Shown here: one piece after another, positions 62,251 through 64,000 of the stretch | How positions within the stretch are numbered: position 1 is the stretch's first letter | Layout: each line of letters opens with the position of its first letter | DNA from: Paramecium pentaurelia | Lineage: Eukaryota > Ciliophora > Oligohymenophorea > Peniculida > Parameciidae | Reading direction: 5' to 3' | Assembly: GCA_905183005.1 (NCBI GenBank) | Contig: CAJJDO010000066.1 | Location: 336,819 to 400,818, forward strand | DNA length: 64,000 nucleotides | Translations under genes and position numbers: made by a program | Notes under the pieces: generated by a model | What the model was told of the DNA's origin: nothing | Seen by the model: the letters and a program-made list of their open reading frames with translations, nothing else | Database searches by the model: none

Positions 62251-64000
62251 AATAATAAATATATCTTAGGATTTGATGAATGTTAGAATAAATTTTATGA
62301 TGTAAATGAAAATTTAAAATTCTAAATTAGTTAATGGAGAATTCTAAAAATACATAATTTTTGGTCACAAATGAATAGAAAATCAATATAATACAATCTA
62401 ATTTACATAAACTTTTGAATTTTTAATATAATTGCAGTTTAGGGTAGTTCTGGAATTAAACCAGGAGTTCTTAATGTTATTAATCCTGCTTTAATTTCAT
62501 CGACAATTAATTTAATTTTATAAATTGTGATTAAAGACTAAATAGAATTTTAAATAATAAGTAAGTAGAAAATATTCAGTTATCATGTTTCTTTAACAAT
62601 ATAAGTTTGTTCATTTTTGCTTCCAAAATTTAATTAAATATTAAAATACTTTGCGATGGGATTATCAAAATAAAAAAAGTAAATTTTTTAAATAAAAGAA
62701 ACTAAACTTTTGTTACAAGGGAAATTTATTTCTTATAACTATTTTGGTATCTAAAAAAATACAGCATACAAGTTTGCTTTCAATGAATGAGATAATTATT
62801 TAATAAAAATATAGCATAAATTTAGTTACTCAATCAGCTAAGATAAAGCTAAATATTATTTAATCGCATAAATTAAAAAAATATGAAAAAAAGCTAACTT
62901 TGATTGTTAATACTAAAACACTCTAATATCAATTAAAAAATCATTATATTAATCAATTAATTATCATTAAATAACAATACTAATTGGCCAACCTATTTAA
63001 TAAATGATTTAAATAATATACTGTAATTATTTATAATTACCAGATTAGATTTATTTATAACAAACAATCTTAGGCTCTATAACAAAATCTTTACATTTTT
63101 AATAATTAACTGTAACTATAATTGCATCAAAAAAATATTAAGAAAATATCTTTCATATTGAGTTGAAGCAAATTCAAATATTGCTAATACAAACTCTAAG
63201 GATGAAACCTATATTTAATAGATATTTTTTCTAGGATAAAACGAATAAAATGATTAGATTTATACCTTCTATAAATAACCAATTTTTAAACACAAAGTCC
63301 ATGCATGAATACTTGAACCTGTTTATTACTAAAAGTTCAAGATTACTTAAAGGTGGTAATTAATCAATTGAATGTGGAGATGCTGCTTCCAAAATGATAA
63401 ACTGTATCAAAATATATGGAAAATAAAATTCCTAAAAATATACAGAGAACACTCTTATTCTTTCATTTAATTTAGTTAAGTATTTTACTCCTTTACTTAT
63501 GAATAGGTTATGATTTTCAGAATTTTTAATATTAATACAATAATAATATCACTTCATTTAATTTTGTATCCATAATTATAAATAAACATTGCAAAGGTAA
63601 ACTTATTTTATCTAATAAACTTGCCTCATATGTCATTTTTTCTGGCTAATCTATTTTTAATATTTAGACAGAATTATTAAATAAGTTTAGATATACTATT
63701 TGATCAATTATTTTATTATTTTAATACATCCACCATATTTTTAAATCTTCTGATTTCTTTTTAAAATATCCATTTAGAAATTCCAAGATTATTAGTTTCT
63801 AATTATTTTGTAAATAATATATATAATTCCATATACTCGAAAAAATTTCTTATTCTTTTCAATTTCCCCCTAATCAATATTTGTATATCAATATTATAAT
63901 TGTCTATTTACCAAACTCATACTTTTTTTTTTTTAGATTTAGATTTACGATCATTACTACGACTTTGAATATCATCACTTATATATTCATAAGATCATTG
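62251..64000. other. AT-rich end of window, possibly continuing the Cys-rich relic
   Basis: Short peptide-like runs occur on the + strand but stops and frame changes interrupt them. I can support no gene. Confidence 0.35.

Noticed and set aside
1..64000. CRISPR arrays, tRNA or rRNA genes
   Set aside because: None seen by eye; the genome is that of a ciliate, and I found no tRNA-like B-box with matching arms.

Overview
This is macronuclear DNA of a ciliate, almost certainly Paramecium, probably of the aurelia group. Four things support this. The sequence is very AT-rich. TAA and TAG are read as glutamine and only TGA is a stop. Introns are 20 to 36 nt, mostly 23 to 29, with GT...AG ends. At 42328-42457 there is a telomere of mixed G3T3 and G4T2 repeats. 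Most genes are therefore invisible to a standard-code ORF scan and were read here with the ciliate code.

Left part (1-42457), ending at the telomere: two large cysteine-rich surface (immobilization) antigen genes face each other, antigen A (+, 447-8937) and antigen B (-, 23861-31816). They are near-copies at both ends but carry different tandem-repeat arrays in the middle. Between them is a compact block of conserved genes: a Rab GTPase with five exons, a decayed protein kinase, the catalytic subunit of protein phosphatase 2A, a two-HU-domain (CCDC81-like) protein 34 bp downstream, and a convergent archaeal-type alanyl-tRNA synthetase. From B to the telomere there is about 10 kb of gene-poor DNA with a decayed third antigen copy (36645-38000) and a decayed reverse transcriptase (41335-42200), whose YxDD motif lies about 540 bp from the telomere repeats.

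Middle: the telomere (42328-42457) runs straight into a 604-base run of N (42458-43061) and then into other sequence. The window therefore joins DNA across a chromosome end, either because of alternative fragmentation or because of a scaffolding error.

Right part (43062-64000): mostly gene-poor DNA with several relics: two MORN-like (G-x-W / GGG) repeat genes, one with a WD40 segment; an E2 ubiquitin-conjugating enzyme without its catalytic cysteine; and two furin-like cysteine-rich fragments. There is also a GC-richer imperfect inverted repeat and one apparently intact, unrecognised gene, a 1358-residue type I membrane protein (52257-56358).

Assembly caveat: each of the four single N bases (2823, 13177, 17942, 34233) sits exactly between two near-identical direct copies of 1.0-1.3 kb. 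These are best explained as contig ends that overlap but were not merged. They distort three genes (antigen A, PP2A, AlaRS), whose lengths are given here both as they stand and corrected.
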